From the NCBI RefSeq assembly GCF_947241705.1, contig NC_079259.1:806001-870000 (forward strand): a stretch of DNA of 64,000 nt. Reading direction: 5' to 3'. The DNA is from Saccharomyces mikatae IFO 1815 (taxonomy: Eukaryota > Ascomycota > Saccharomycetes > Saccharomycetales > Saccharomycetaceae). Under the pieces are notes generated by a model. It saw nothing but the letters and a program-made list of their open reading frames with translations, was not told the origin of the DNA and made no database searches. The translations under genes and the position numbers were made by a program. This document shows positions 10,683-19,782 of this stretch, in pieces. Position 1 is the first letter of the stretch. Each line of letters opens with the position of its first letter.

Positions 10683-11016
10683 GCAATGCTGAGTCTTCTT
10701 CTCATCTGGAATCATGATTTTTCAGATAAGAACTTTAGTCGATTTAAAATATGCGCACATACTTTATATACAAGCAATAAACTTAAAAATTGAACTTTAT
10801 TAGGCGTAGCTTTACTGGTTTTACAATACTGTAAGCAACGCTTGTTGAAGCTCTTCTGTCAACTTTTACTTTTGGCTTTTTTATGATACAACCACGATAT
10901 GATTAACATGGAGAATTTTCAGATTATAAAAAACAGGAAGTAGAATACGGCAGGAAAGAATCACTAAAAGGCTGTAATATTTTCACACAACCGTATAAAT
11001 TGAACCATAAATTAAC
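10683..11016. other. CDC1-PLP1 intergenic region
   Basis: These 334 bp hold the 3' end of CDC1 and the PLP1 promoter. The sequence is AT-rich. I find no RNA gene, repeat or conserved small ORF in it. Confidence 0.4.
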
Positions 11017-11709
11017 ATGCAAGATAAACTAGATCAATACTATGCAAGCGTACTTTCAAATGCTGAAAATGGTACACATGCGACCGTGGACGATCATGAT
11101 GAGAGTAGTGACGAAGAAAAATTAGATGAGCTAATGAATGAACTGGATAAAGAATTAGACGAGGACCACGAATTTTTGAGCGCATATAGATCAGAAAGGT
11201 TACAAGAACTATCTGATCATTTAAAACAGGTCAAGAAGAATGTCGAGGATGATGGGTACGGTAACTTACAATGTATTGATAATGAGGCCGATGCCATTGA
11301 TATATGTACTAAGACTAATAGAGTTGTTATTCATTTTGAATTAGAAACATTTGGCAAATGCCAGTACATGAATGAAAAACTAAAAAACTTGGCGATAAGG
11401 CATCTAACCACAAGATTCATTAAAGTAAATGTTCAGACATGTCCCTTTCTCGTCAATAAACTGAACATCAAAGTGCTGCCGTTTGTAGTTGGGTATAAGA
11501 ATGGTTTAGAAAAAGTTCGCTATGTTGGGTTCAGTAAATTGGGGAACGATCCTAACGGATTTGATATCAGAAGATTAGAACAATCTTTGGCCAGTTCAGG
11601 TGTTATCCAAAGTACATTCCAAAGAAGAAAATGGCCATCTGGACATACGAGACCCTTCAATTCCATTAATGATAGTGGAAGTGAGACTGGCAGTGACTTG
11701 GACATCTAA
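11017..11709 (+). CDS. PLP1: PLP1, phosducin-like protein, cofactor of the CCT chaperonin
   Basis: A 230-codon gene starting with ATG at 11017, identical in length to S. cerevisiae Plp1. An acidic, helical N-terminal part (SSDEEKLDELMNELDKELDED) is followed by a thioredoxin-like domain from about residue 105 to 195 (VVIHFELETFGKCQYMNEKL; KLNIKVLPFVVGYKNG). The active-site CxxC of true thioredoxins is absent, as usual in phosducin-like proteins. Plp1 binds G-beta-gamma and acts with CCT in beta-tubulin folding. Two CCT subunit genes, CCT6 and TCP1, lie in the same window. It converges with ATC1. Confidence 0.95.
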   Translation: MQDKLDQYYASVLSNAENGTHATVDDHDESSDEEKLDELMNELDKELDEDHEFLSAYRSERLQELSDHLKQVKKNVEDDGYGNLQCIDNEADAIDICTKTNRVVIHFELETFGKCQYMNEKLKNLAIRHLTTRFIKVNVQTCPFLVNKLNIKVLPFVVGYKNGLEKVRYVGFSKLGNDPNGFDIRRLEQSLASSGVIQSTFQRRKWPSGHTRPFNSINDSGSETGSDLDI

Positions 11710-12053
11710 TTAAATATCCTACTTTCTTCTAGCTAATTAATAACATAATCCTCCCTTTAGATTATTTGCATGGGCGATGAACTTACTTCACATGTTAACT
11801 AAATTAGTAGTTCAAATGGACCTTTAAAAAATATAGTAAATGTTTTGTACGATTTATAAAAGTTTAATACAAAATATGCGTCTGGTATTGTTTATACATG
11901 AAACTCAAAAATGCGACTATAAAGTACGAATAACGATGGCTGGAAAAGTAATGTATACGGTATATAGAATTGGACCGTCTTTACAGTAACCACAACAAAT
12001 CAATAAATGCAGATAAACTTACCGGCAGTCTCTTCTATTTTCTCACATCAGAT
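11710..12053. other. PLP1-ATC1 convergent 3' region
   Basis: These 344 bp separate the two convergent stop codons. The sequence is AT-rich, with TATA-like and T-rich stretches typical of yeast 3' ends (for example ACGATTTATAAAAG near 11850). No gene is seen. Confidence 0.4.
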
Positions 12054-12938
12054 TCACTTGGATTGTTTTTCATTTAGTTTTCGAGTAAGTTCTGAGATTT
12101 GTTGCTTCAAATCATCATTTTCAACCAATAAATGAGCTCTATGAATTTCGCTATCCTTCAAGGAATCCATGGTCTTTTTCAATTGAATACAAGACCTGGC
12201 GTAACCTTCTTTAATGAAATTGAAATTCAAGAGCAGTTTATGAGTATTAATTATCCTTGCTTTCATTTCCGATATTTGATTTATTGTAAACTCATTTGTA
12301 AATTTGGCAGGCTTCTTCGCACACACTATATCTTGTCTTGCAGAATCTATTTTAGATGCTATATCAGTAATCATGGACTCTATTTTTAAGTGGGATTCAC
12401 TGTTATCGGATGAAGCTAAAGAAGATGAAGGTGATAGTGATGCAGGTGATAACATAGGTTCATTTGTAGTCTTCAACAGAGATTTCTTTTTTTTGATGGT
12501 GGGTTTATCTATCTTATAGTTTTTTACTTCCTTGTCGGTTCTATGTACGCTAGTTTGGTTTGTAATTTCATGTGGTGATGCCTTATTAGCAGGGTCATTT
12601 TTATGGTCATGTCTATCAAAATCAATACTAATTAGACTATCATTAGCACTTTTCTGCATCTCTAGAAGGGTGCTTGAATCGGTGTTGTGTTCATCATAAA
12701 ATAAAGACTCCAATGTTAGATGCTTTTGAGAACTAATGTCGGAATCAAAAATATCAGTACAGTCCAGGTTATCCATCACAACTTGCTCAAGATCCTTTCC
12801 CAAATCCAAACCATGCCCATCAATTTTCACTGTGTCATCAAAATGATTATTTGCTTGAGTGAGCAGCCGGTGCAACGTATGTTCTATATTGGTATCATCG
12901 GATAGATCTGTGTTCAAATTGGACTGATTAGTGTTCAT
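12054..12938 (-). CDS. ATC1: ATC1/LIC4, nuclear protein linked to cation tolerance and bud-site selection
   Basis: A 294-codon gene starting with ATG at 12938 (MNTNQSNLNTDLS), the same length as S. cerevisiae Atc1. The protein is hydrophilic, rich in Asp, Ser and Asn. It has a basic patch (KPTIKKKKSLLK) that could be a nuclear signal, a serine-rich stretch (SPASLSPSSSLASSDNS), and a C-terminal coiled coil with leucine and isoleucine heptads (ENDDLKQQISELTRKLNEK). In S. cerevisiae it interacts with Aip3/Bud6 and affects lithium tolerance. No enzymatic motif is visible, and the molecular activity is not known to me. Confidence 0.92.
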   Translation of the reverse strand: MNTNQSNLNTDLSDDTNIEHTLHRLLTQANNHFDDTVKIDGHGLDLGKDLEQVVMDNLDCTDIFDSDISSQKHLTLESLFYDEHNTDSSTLLEMQKSANDSLISIDFDRHDHKNDPANKASPHEITNQTSVHRTDKEVKNYKIDKPTIKKKKSLLKTTNEPMLSPASLSPSSSLASSDNSESHLKIESMITDIASKIDSARQDIVCAKKPAKFTNEFTINQISEMKARIINTHKLLLNFNFIKEGYARSCIQLKKTMDSLKDSEIHRAHLLVENDDLKQQISELTRKLNEKQSK

Positions 12939-13341
12939 TATTTATACGTTTCCTATCAAAACACTAATACGATTTGAAAGAGACAACAATGAAAGGATCA
13001 CAATTTCAATTCCTAGTATTTGGCTGTTCTACAGGGTACTATCACCTCTGGGATTTTTTATTGACTATACCTTCAACATCTTCTCTGGAAATTTTTCATC
13101 TCATCGCTAATGTGAAAAAAAAAATCTAAAAGTGGAAGAAAACAGAAAAAAAGAAAAATGACAGAAATCTTCCGTTTGTATGGAAACGTCATAGACACTT
13201 ATCAAAAAAAGGCACACTATAAAAGCTATTTAAGACAGTTAATATATTCAAGTGCTCATGGGTTTCTGAGTGTGCTGATATGCAAAGGTGCTACAGAATT
13301 GTTATTCTTTGAAAAGAAAGACTCGAGAAATGATGAATTTA
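12939..13341. other. ATC1 upstream / UPS3 downstream spacer
   Basis: This stretch of 403 bp holds the ATC1 promoter (minus strand) and the UPS3 3' end. It contains poly-A runs near 13118 and 13141. A plus-strand frame from 13158 (71 codons) overlaps the UPS3 stop and shows no recognisable features, so I treat it as chance. Confidence 0.4.
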
Positions 13342-13881
13342 TTATTCGTTACCTTTTTTCCAGATATCGTTGAACATCGCCAAAATGCTGTCAAACCCGA
13401 CTTTACCCTTCATTGCGTTGTCACTAAATCGTTTAACGCCCCAGTTTTCTACTTTCTCACTAAAAATTTTGGTGGGAACATTGGATATGAATTTTGCATC
13501 TTGCTTGAAAAGAGTTATGTTCAGTGGATTTTTTGGATGAGGAACGTAACTTACAGTTTCGTAGCACTTCAAAATGTGCGGGAAAGTCATATTACAACTT
13601 CTCATAGTGAGGGACCTGTCTCTTCTGTCAATGATAGAGACTTCTCGCACGTATGCTAGGTTGGTATTCCCCACTAAAATGGACATCCAACGAGGGGTGG
13701 CTTGACGAATGGTTATCAGTCTTTCTGTGAGTAGTACATTACCATCTTCTTTGAGTTCACGGCGAAGAACGTCGACTGCGATGACGTGTGTAGAAACCTT
13801 GTTTGGATATTTCATCCAATTTGCCGTGGTTACTTTTTCCCATGGATAATCGAATTCATAAGATTTTTTAAATGATTTCAT
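13342..13881 (-). CDS. UPS3: UPS3, PRELI/MSF1-family mitochondrial protein
   Basis: The open frame begins at a TTG (13887). The first ATG at 13881 ([17 protein letters not shown]) gives 179 codons, the S. cerevisiae length. The whole protein is a PRELI/MSF1' domain, the lipid-transfer fold of Ups1 and Ups2, which carry phosphatidic acid or phosphatidylserine across the mitochondrial intermembrane space with Mdm35. Ups3 is the Ups2 paralogue and has a minor, largely redundant role. The typical N-terminal [18 protein letters not shown] and the [19 protein letters not shown] core are present. No defects are seen. Confidence 0.94.
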   Translation of the reverse strand: MKSFKKSYEFDYPWEKVTTANWMKYPNKVSTHVIAVDVLRRELKEDGNVLLTERLITIRQATPRWMSILVGNTNLAYVREVSIIDRRDRSLTMRSCNMTFPHILKCYETVSYVPHPKNPLNITLFKQDAKFISNVPTKIFSEKVENWGVKRFSDNAMKGKVGFDSILAMFNDIWKKGNE

Positions 13882-14234
13882 TATCAATATATAAGCTCGA
13901 GAGATATATGACTAATAGAAATATTTACTTGAAATTGTCGATTAGAGAAAAGAATGCGTTACTTAGATCGCCAATTTCACTTGGTCATTATTTTTTGTTA
14001 AATGAGACAAGATCTGTGGTTTTATAAATTCTTCGGAAATCTCATTTACTTTTTCAGAACAAATAAACGGGCCCCTTACGGGTAGAGCCCTGATATTGAA
14101 GAATATATGTGATAACACATGAATCAAGGAAGAAAAAATACGCAATATCGCTTAAAGTGCTGTTTAATTTAGAATATATGTTGTAGTTAATCTATATATA
14201 ATCAAATATGTATGTAATTCTGACTTTAGGGGGT
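13882..14234. other. UPS3 upstream / SND1 downstream spacer
   Basis: These 353 bp hold the UPS3 promoter and the SND1 terminator. A short GC-rich island, GGGCCCCTTACGGG (14070-14083), stands out but matches no site I can name. A minus-strand frame of 60 codons (13963-14145) looks like chance. Confidence 0.4.
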
Positions 14235-16862
14235 TTATCGAGCATTGCCTCCTAGTACCCATCCTCCCATATTATCCATATCGTCTTCGCCATATAAATC
14301 CAAAGTGACGGCTTTTTTATAGACGGGTTTGGTAACTGTAGAATTCGAGTGTGAGGATGTTGCATCTGTAAAGCCTATATTACCATTGTCATCATAAAGA
14401 TTTAGATTGAAACTGTTGGAATTTATACCTGTATTGTTGTCGTTATCGTTATAGTTGTCATTGTCTGGATGACTCGGTACGATTGTGCTATTAGTCGAGT
14501 CGTCATCGTCATCGAATTCTTTAGTGGCTGCTCCAGACATGATTTGGTCTTCTTCCTCAAGATTTAGTAGCCTATGACTCTCGTTGTTACTATTTTTGAT
14601 GCTATTGGTCATCAACGTATCTGTCGGCGTTCTAGATTTGAAGTTTAGTGCTAGGCCATTTTTTTCCATGTTACCATTCATCAAAGTGCTGAAAAGGTTG
14701 GCTGAGGGTTGCCTTCTTAATTCTTCAAATGATTTGTTAATCAAGTTTTTTTCAAATAACAAGTTATTGTTTGAATCATTTCTCATTAGTAATGGAGATG
14801 GTTGTTGCGTATGCTGTGGAACGGGTGAATTCAAGAATTTCTGCTTCTTACTTGTATCATTTAATAGTTTTGAAAATACATTTGATACTGTGGACATGTC
14901 GTTCAATGAAGAGTTTGAACTGCTTGCGCTTGTGGAAGGTGTGGATATTCGGGATATAAATTCCGGAGGTATCAAACCATTACTAATAGAGGGAGTCAAG
15001 TTTCTGTTCATCAAAGTTTTTCTTTTTATGAGGGTTGCGGATGATAAGTTCTTCTTGTTATTAATAGTGTCAGTTTCGTCAAAATCACCATCGTGTACGT
15101 AGACATTTGTAAAATGGTTTGAAGAGTTTGATCTTTTAGGAGGCTTTGCTCTAGCAGGGTCAAATTGTTGATTGTTTGTAAATTTCTGGTTGAACGGCTT
15201 TTGCAAAGCAGGGTCCATTAAACTCAAGGATCTGAACCTACCCCTCTTCTCCCTTAATTTTTTTGTTGTAGTATCCATTCCTGTGGATAAGATGTCTGTG
15301 CTTGAACCAGAGCGAGAGAGAATACTTGGGGCATAAAAGCTCAGGCCTTCATCATCACTTTCATCATCATCTTCTTCTTCTTCATCTTCTTCTTCATCTT
15401 CTTCTACATCATCATCTTCATGGTCGTAGTCACCTTCATTATGATCTTCGCCCTCGTTGTAGCCATAATCATCTACGTATGAAGTTCTGCCTTGTCCCTG
15501 TTCTCCTCGTTCCTCTGCAAAATAGTCATAATTATTGTTGTTATACAGGGCGATCTCTTCATTTTTAGCACGGTCTTGTACCTCGTTGATTTGATTATTC
15601 AATTCGTCATAGACTAGTTCGTCGCTTGATGGTGTTTTTCCGTAGGGGAAAGGAGATGGAGATCTTGACATATTGGAGCTGGAGTAAGAGTGTGAACGAG
15701 AATGCGGATGCAAATGCGATTGTAAATGTAATGCGGTGGCCGAAGGCTGCTTGCGTAGATTAAATTCTTGGCCGATCAGATTGTTTACTGTTGTTGATGG
15801 AATGGTTGTGATGGATTCGTTTGTCTTGAACATATGTGCTCTATTGGATTTTCTATTAAGGGAGAGTGATCTGATTCTAACGGATTTATCCTTGTTAGAA
15901 GTTAAAACCGAATTCTGGAAGTTCAACAACGACGAGGAGTTTCTTTTTAAACTTGTATTGATCTGGTCGTCGTTTTTATCTTCGTTGATAGCGTCTGAAT
16001 ATTCGTGTAAGGCCTTTATTGATTCCTGCGAAATAAGACTAGTGAGGGGGTGGTCCGACAACAGAGTCAGAAGGGCCTTCACCCCTGTGCTGTTTGTGAC
16101 AATAACTATGGAGTCCAGGACCGTCTGGTCTTGCATGCTTACAAGGTTGTCGGTAGAGCTGGTAAATTTTTCGTTCAGCTTGGTATAGTACTCTTTGAAC
16201 GGCAGTGACTTGGAATTCTGAATCGTCTTAGTAAAAGATCCAATATTCTTCCAATTGATAATCTTCAAATTAAGCAATTCTACATTTAGGAAGGTAGAAA
16301 ACCACTTAAGAGAAGTGGGTGAAACGTTGATCTGAAAAGTCAAATTCAACTTCCTTTGCACATACAGACTCTTGAAAGAGTAGAACAGCTTCTCAACTAA
16401 AAATCTTATCGTCTCCACGTAACGTAACGAACCAGAAGAGGAGACCAGGACATTCAGATCAAACTTATTCTCAGGTGTATTGCGCCTTTCAATCAATTTT
16501 TTCAGGTCCTCCCAAAACTTATCATTTTCCTCTGCACTAGACGTATTGGAGAAGCTCTGCGCAATCGAGTTCTTCAACCGATGCAGCTTTAACCGCCTAT
16601 TCAGCCTAGAAAGCTTGTTATGAGTCATCTCATCATTGTAATAGTCAATCGTAGGGATGTCAATGTAAAGTAAGATGTTGAGCTTCTTCAATGAAGGGTA
16701 ACGGTCCGCTAAAGACGCCTGCACCAACGGCTGCTGAATATTGGAGTAAGTGATCAGAAACAACGAGTCCTGTGACTTCACACTAACTTTTGGTGGGGTG
16801 CACTGGCCAAATCGAAGTTCATTGACACTCGCCGCTGCTGTGTCTGTATCGACAGTGTCCAT
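14235..16862 (-). CDS. SND1: SND1, SRP-independent ER-targeting factor
   Basis: An 875-codon gene starting with ATG at 16862 (MDTVDTDTAAAS); S. cerevisiae Snd1 has 877. Snd1 is a cytosolic, ribosome-associated protein that acts with Snd2 and Snd3 to target proteins with internal or C-terminal membrane segments to the ER. The first 270 residues form an ordered domain. The rest is low complexity: a His/Ser-rich stretch (LHLQSHLHPHSRSHSYSSS), an uninterrupted acidic tract near residues 480-510 encoded by GAA/GAT repeats (15350-15420), and Asn/Asp-rich repeats near the C-terminus. No catalytic motif is visible. Tract lengths are likely to vary between strains. Confidence 0.94.
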   Translation of the reverse strand: MDTVDTDTAAASVNELRFGQCTPPKVSVKSQDSLFLITYSNIQQPLVQASLADRYPSLKKLNILLYIDIPTIDYYNDEMTHNKLSRLNRRLKLHRLKNSIAQSFSNTSSAEENDKFWEDLKKLIERRNTPENKFDLNVLVSSSGSLRYVETIRFLVEKLFYSFKSLYVQRKLNLTFQINVSPTSLKWFSTFLNVELLNLKIINWKNIGSFTKTIQNSKSLPFKEYYTKLNEKFTSSTDNLVSMQDQTVLDSIVIVTNSTGVKALLTLLSDHPLTSLISQESIKALHEYSDAINEDKNDDQINTSLKRNSSSLLNFQNSVLTSNKDKSVRIRSLSLNRKSNRAHMFKTNESITTIPSTTVNNLIGQEFNLRKQPSATALHLQSHLHPHSRSHSYSSSNMSRSPSPFPYGKTPSSDELVYDELNNQINEVQDRAKNEEIALYNNNNYDYFAEERGEQGQGRTSYVDDYGYNEGEDHNEGDYDHEDDDVEEDEEEDEEEEDDDESDDEGLSFYAPSILSRSGSSTDILSTGMDTTTKKLREKRGRFRSLSLMDPALQKPFNQKFTNNQQFDPARAKPPKRSNSSNHFTNVYVHDGDFDETDTINNKKNLSSATLIKRKTLMNRNLTPSISNGLIPPEFISRISTPSTSASSSNSSLNDMSTVSNVFSKLLNDTSKKQKFLNSPVPQHTQQPSPLLMRNDSNNNLLFEKNLINKSFEELRRQPSANLFSTLMNGNMEKNGLALNFKSRTPTDTLMTNSIKNSNNESHRLLNLEEEDQIMSGAATKEFDDDDDSTNSTIVPSHPDNDNYNDNDNNTGINSNSFNLNLYDDNGNIGFTDATSSHSNSTVTKPVYKKAVTLDLYGEDDMDNMGGWVLGGNAR

Positions 16863-17239
16863 CCTACTATAAGTTTCCCAAATTTTACAATATAATTAGT
16901 AGCACTGAGAGATTGCGAGTTCCGAGCAGCCAGGGGGAGCGTGTATGTGTACTTTACTTCTCCAAATTCGTTCTTAAATAGAAAAAGGAAAGAAGAAAAA
17001 TCGAAAAGAAAAAAAAACAGTAGGGGAAAAAGCTGAGTGATGAAAGATCACACCTGCCAAGATTGGGTTTGAAATGTAATCAGCTACAAACCAAAAATAA
17101 AGAACAATAGAGAAGAAGTCCAGTAGAGAATAATAGACACGACGCCCGTAAAAAGAAATTAGAATGGACAGGGGTGGGTTCAACAACAACCACCACACTT
17201 CTTATTCAACAACACCATTCATAATCTTGATAGTAAAAG

Positions 17240-17332
17240 TTACGAGACGAGACGAGGCAAAACGAGACAAAACGAAGCAAGACAAGAGAAGCCACGAGCA
17301 ACGAGCAACGAGCGCAACGAGAACGGTAAGCA
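17240..17332 (+). repeat. Degenerate ACGAG/ACGAGCA purine-rich repeat
   Basis: The unit ACGAG or a one-base variant recurs about ten times in some 90 bp (ACGAGACGAGACGAGGC, then CACGAGCAACGAGCAACG). The plus strand is almost free of T. It looks like a decayed micro- or minisatellite in the CCT6 upstream region. No function is assigned. Confidence 0.6.
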
Positions 17333-17670
17333 TGGCAACGGCACACACACCCACGCCCCGCAGCCCGCACACCGCACCAGGTATTACTTAACCTAAGATA
17401 AACACTTTAACGTGACTGTGGTGACGGGACTTAACCCGTATGTCTCAGTCGTTTGTAAGTTTGTAAATTGGTTAACGCCATCGCCTCTTCATTTCGTGTT
17501 CTTTATCTTCCCTCTGCTAAACTAATGTTGTTATGATTATCGTTAGAGAACCCGGTGGATTTTTTTTGTTTTAGGGGCCCTGAGAAGTAATTTGGTGTTG
17601 GATGGTGGGGTGTGGGTTCTTCGAAAGATGAATATTCAATATAGATCATTATGCACGGCGGCAAGTCTTT

Positions 17671-17679
17671 GGTGGCAAA
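17671..17679 (+). promoter_or_regulatory. Exact PACE element (Rpn4 site) upstream of CCT6
   Basis: GGTGGCAAA matches the consensus of the proteasome-associated control element bound by Rpn4. It lies 163 bp upstream of the CCT6 ATG, a usual distance for PACE sites. The match is seen directly; regulation of CCT6 by Rpn4 here is an inference. Confidence 0.6.
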
Positions 17680-17841
17680 TTTTTCGCAGTGTTGTTGTAG
17701 TAGTGTACCTCGTATTTGGTAAGAAAAGAACGGAAGAGAGTAAAGTACAAGTGAAAAGAAGTGTATGTATGCAGTGGCGTGGAAAAGCAAAAGGCAGTGA
17801 AGACAGCGAGAAGAAGATTTTAATACAAGTACAGTACTAGC

Positions 17842-19482
17842 ATGTCATTGCAATTGCTGAATCCGAAGGCAGAGTCCTTGAGAAGAGATGCCGCTTTGAA
17901 GGTAAACGTTACATCAGCTGAGGGCCTGCAGTCCGTACTGGAGACTAACTTGGGCCCTAAAGGTACTCTAAAGATGCTTGTAGATGGTGCCGGGAATATT
18001 AAGCTGACTAAAGACGGTAAAGTGTTGTTGACTGAGATGCAGATCCAGTCTCCCACGGCCGTGCTGATTGCCAGGGCAGCTGCCGCCCAGGACGAAATCA
18101 CGGGCGATGGTACTACGACAGTTGTGTGTCTCGTGGGTGAACTGCTTAGACAGGCGCATCGTTTCATTCAAGAAGGCGTACATCCTCGGATTATCACGGA
18201 TGGTTTCGAGATTGCGCGGAAGGAGTCTATGAAGTTTTTAGATGAATTCAAGATTAGCAAGACGGACTTGCCCAATGATAGAGAATTTCTCTTGCAAGTG
18301 GCTCGGTCCTCGTTGTTAACCAAGGTGGACGCGGAGTTGACGGAGGTCTTGACGCCGATTGTCACGGACGCTGTTTTGAGTGTGTATGATGCGCAAGCAG
18401 ACAATTTGGATTTGCACATGGTCGAGATCATGCAAATGCAGCACCTTTCTCCCAAGGATACGACTTTTGTTAAAGGTCTGGTATTAGATCACGGTGGCAG
18501 ACATCCTGACATGCCCACCCGTGTGGAGAACGCGCACGTTCTGATTCTGAATGTGTCTTTGGAATACGAGAAGACAGAGGTTAACTCCGGTTTCTTCTAC
18601 AGTTCTGCGGACCAAAGAGACAAATTGGCGGCTAGTGAAAGAAAATTTGTGGATGCCAAGTTGAAGAAGATCATTGATTTGAAAAACGAAGTTTGCGGCA
18701 TGGATCCGCACCAGGGCTTCGTTATCATAAATCAAAAGGGTATTGACCCCATGTCTTTGGACGTTCTTGCGAAGCACAACATCCTAGCTTTGAGGAGGGC
18801 CAAGAGACGTAACATGGAGAGATTGCAACTAGTCACCGGCGGTGAAGCGCAGAACTCAGTCGAGGACTTGTCACCTCAAATTCTTGGGTTCTCCGGCCTG
18901 GTCTACCAAAAGACCATAGGCGAGGAAAAATTCACATACGTCACAGAAAATACCGACCCTAAGTCTTGCACCATTCTAATCAAGGGCTCTACTCATTATG
19001 CTCTTGCTCAAACAAAGGATGCTGTGAGAGATGGCCTAAGAGCAGTAGCAAACGTCCTCAAGGATAAGAATATTATTCCTGGAGCCGGTGCATTTTACAT
19101 CGCTCTGTCGAGGTATCTAAAGTCCGCCAATTTGAACAAACTGGGCGCCAAGGGCAAAACAAAGACGGGTATTGAAGCGTTTGCAGAAGCTTTGCTCGTA
19201 ATTCCGAAGACTCTGGTGAAAAACTCGGGTTTTGACCCGTTGGACGTCCTCGCAATGGTGGAGGACGAGTTGGATGACGCTCAAGACTCTGATGAAACAA
19301 GATATGTCGGTGTGGACTTAAACATAGGTGACTCGTGCGACCCTACTATCGAGGGTATTTGGGACTCCTATCGCGTGTTAAGAAACGCTATTACCGGTGC
19401 CACCGGTATTGCAAGCAACCTATTACTATGTGATGAATTGTTGAGGGCTGGTAGATCCACTTTGAAAGAAGCTCCACAATAA
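17842..19482 (+). CDS. CCT6: CCT6, zeta subunit of the CCT/TRiC chaperonin
   Basis: A 546-codon gene with ATG at 17842 ([12 protein letters not shown]), exactly the S. cerevisiae length. It is one of eight subunits of the cytosolic group II chaperonin that folds actin and tubulin. Group II signatures are in place: [11 protein letters not shown] near residue 35, the nucleotide-binding GDGTTTVV near residue 90, and the C-terminal equatorial domain with [15 protein letters not shown] and [17 protein letters not shown]. The codon usage is markedly G+C-richer than in neighbouring genes, as expected for a well expressed gene. An exact PACE site lies upstream. Confidence 0.97.
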   Translation: MSLQLLNPKAESLRRDAALKVNVTSAEGLQSVLETNLGPKGTLKMLVDGAGNIKLTKDGKVLLTEMQIQSPTAVLIARAAAAQDEITGDGTTTVVCLVGELLRQAHRFIQEGVHPRIITDGFEIARKESMKFLDEFKISKTDLPNDREFLLQVARSSLLTKVDAELTEVLTPIVTDAVLSVYDAQADNLDLHMVEIMQMQHLSPKDTTFVKGLVLDHGGRHPDMPTRVENAHVLILNVSLEYEKTEVNSGFFYSSADQRDKLAASERKFVDAKLKKIIDLKNEVCGMDPHQGFVIINQKGIDPMSLDVLAKHNILALRRAKRRNMERLQLVTGGEAQNSVEDLSPQILGFSGLVYQKTIGEEKFTYVTENTDPKSCTILIKGSTHYALAQTKDAVRDGLRAVANVLKDKNIIPGAGAFYIALSRYLKSANLNKLGAKGKTKTGIEAFAEALLVIPKTLVKNSGFDPLDVLAMVEDELDDAQDSDETRYVGVDLNIGDSCDPTIEGIWDSYRVLRNAITGATGIASNLLLCDELLRAGRSTLKEAPQ

Positions 19483-19782
19483 TAGATAATAACAATCATA
19501 CTACTGGTAATAGCACTGAACAAAAAAACAGAATTTATGTAACATATTTTTGCCGATCACTATCATCATCATATTTGTATGTATTCAAATATATAAATAT
19601 CATACCAATCCGTCAGAGAACACCGTTTTTCTTTCGCGTTGAAAACATTCTAATGCAAAAACAATCAGAAAAAATAAAAAAGACACACAACCTAAAAAAA
19701 AAGCCTTTGAAAATTGGAAATTGTGTTTTTTCAATATTTATTGCTACGTACTGAGAATCCCTGTATCGAAAATTGTAACGCC
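19483..19782. other. CCT6-SLY1 intergenic region
   Basis: These 300 bp hold the CCT6 terminator and the SLY1 promoter in tandem. A-rich runs (near 19670-19703) lie shortly before SLY1. The SLY1 frame is open back to a TTG at 19714, but without an upstream ATG. Nothing else is recognised. Confidence 0.4.

Larger units (their letters stand above)
16863..17841. other. SND1-CCT6 divergent intergenic region
   Basis: This 979-bp region is the longest non-coding stretch outside the retroelement cluster. It serves as divergent promoter for SND1 and CCT6. It contains a purine-rich ACGAG-type degenerate repeat (about 17240-17332) and a GGTGGCAAA site (17671-17679), both listed separately. Short frames here (for example 17592-17840, plus) show no protein-like features and I reject them. 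Confidence 0.5.

Noticed and set aside
13158-13373. Small plus-strand ORF of 71 codons near UPS3
   Set aside because: It overlaps the UPS3 coding end, has no recognisable features, and a good start context is not seen. It is likely chance.
15302-15568. Plus-strand ORF rich in His and Leu opposite SND1
   Set aside because: It is the mirror of the acidic GAA/GAT repeat tract in SND1. Repeats keep several frames open.
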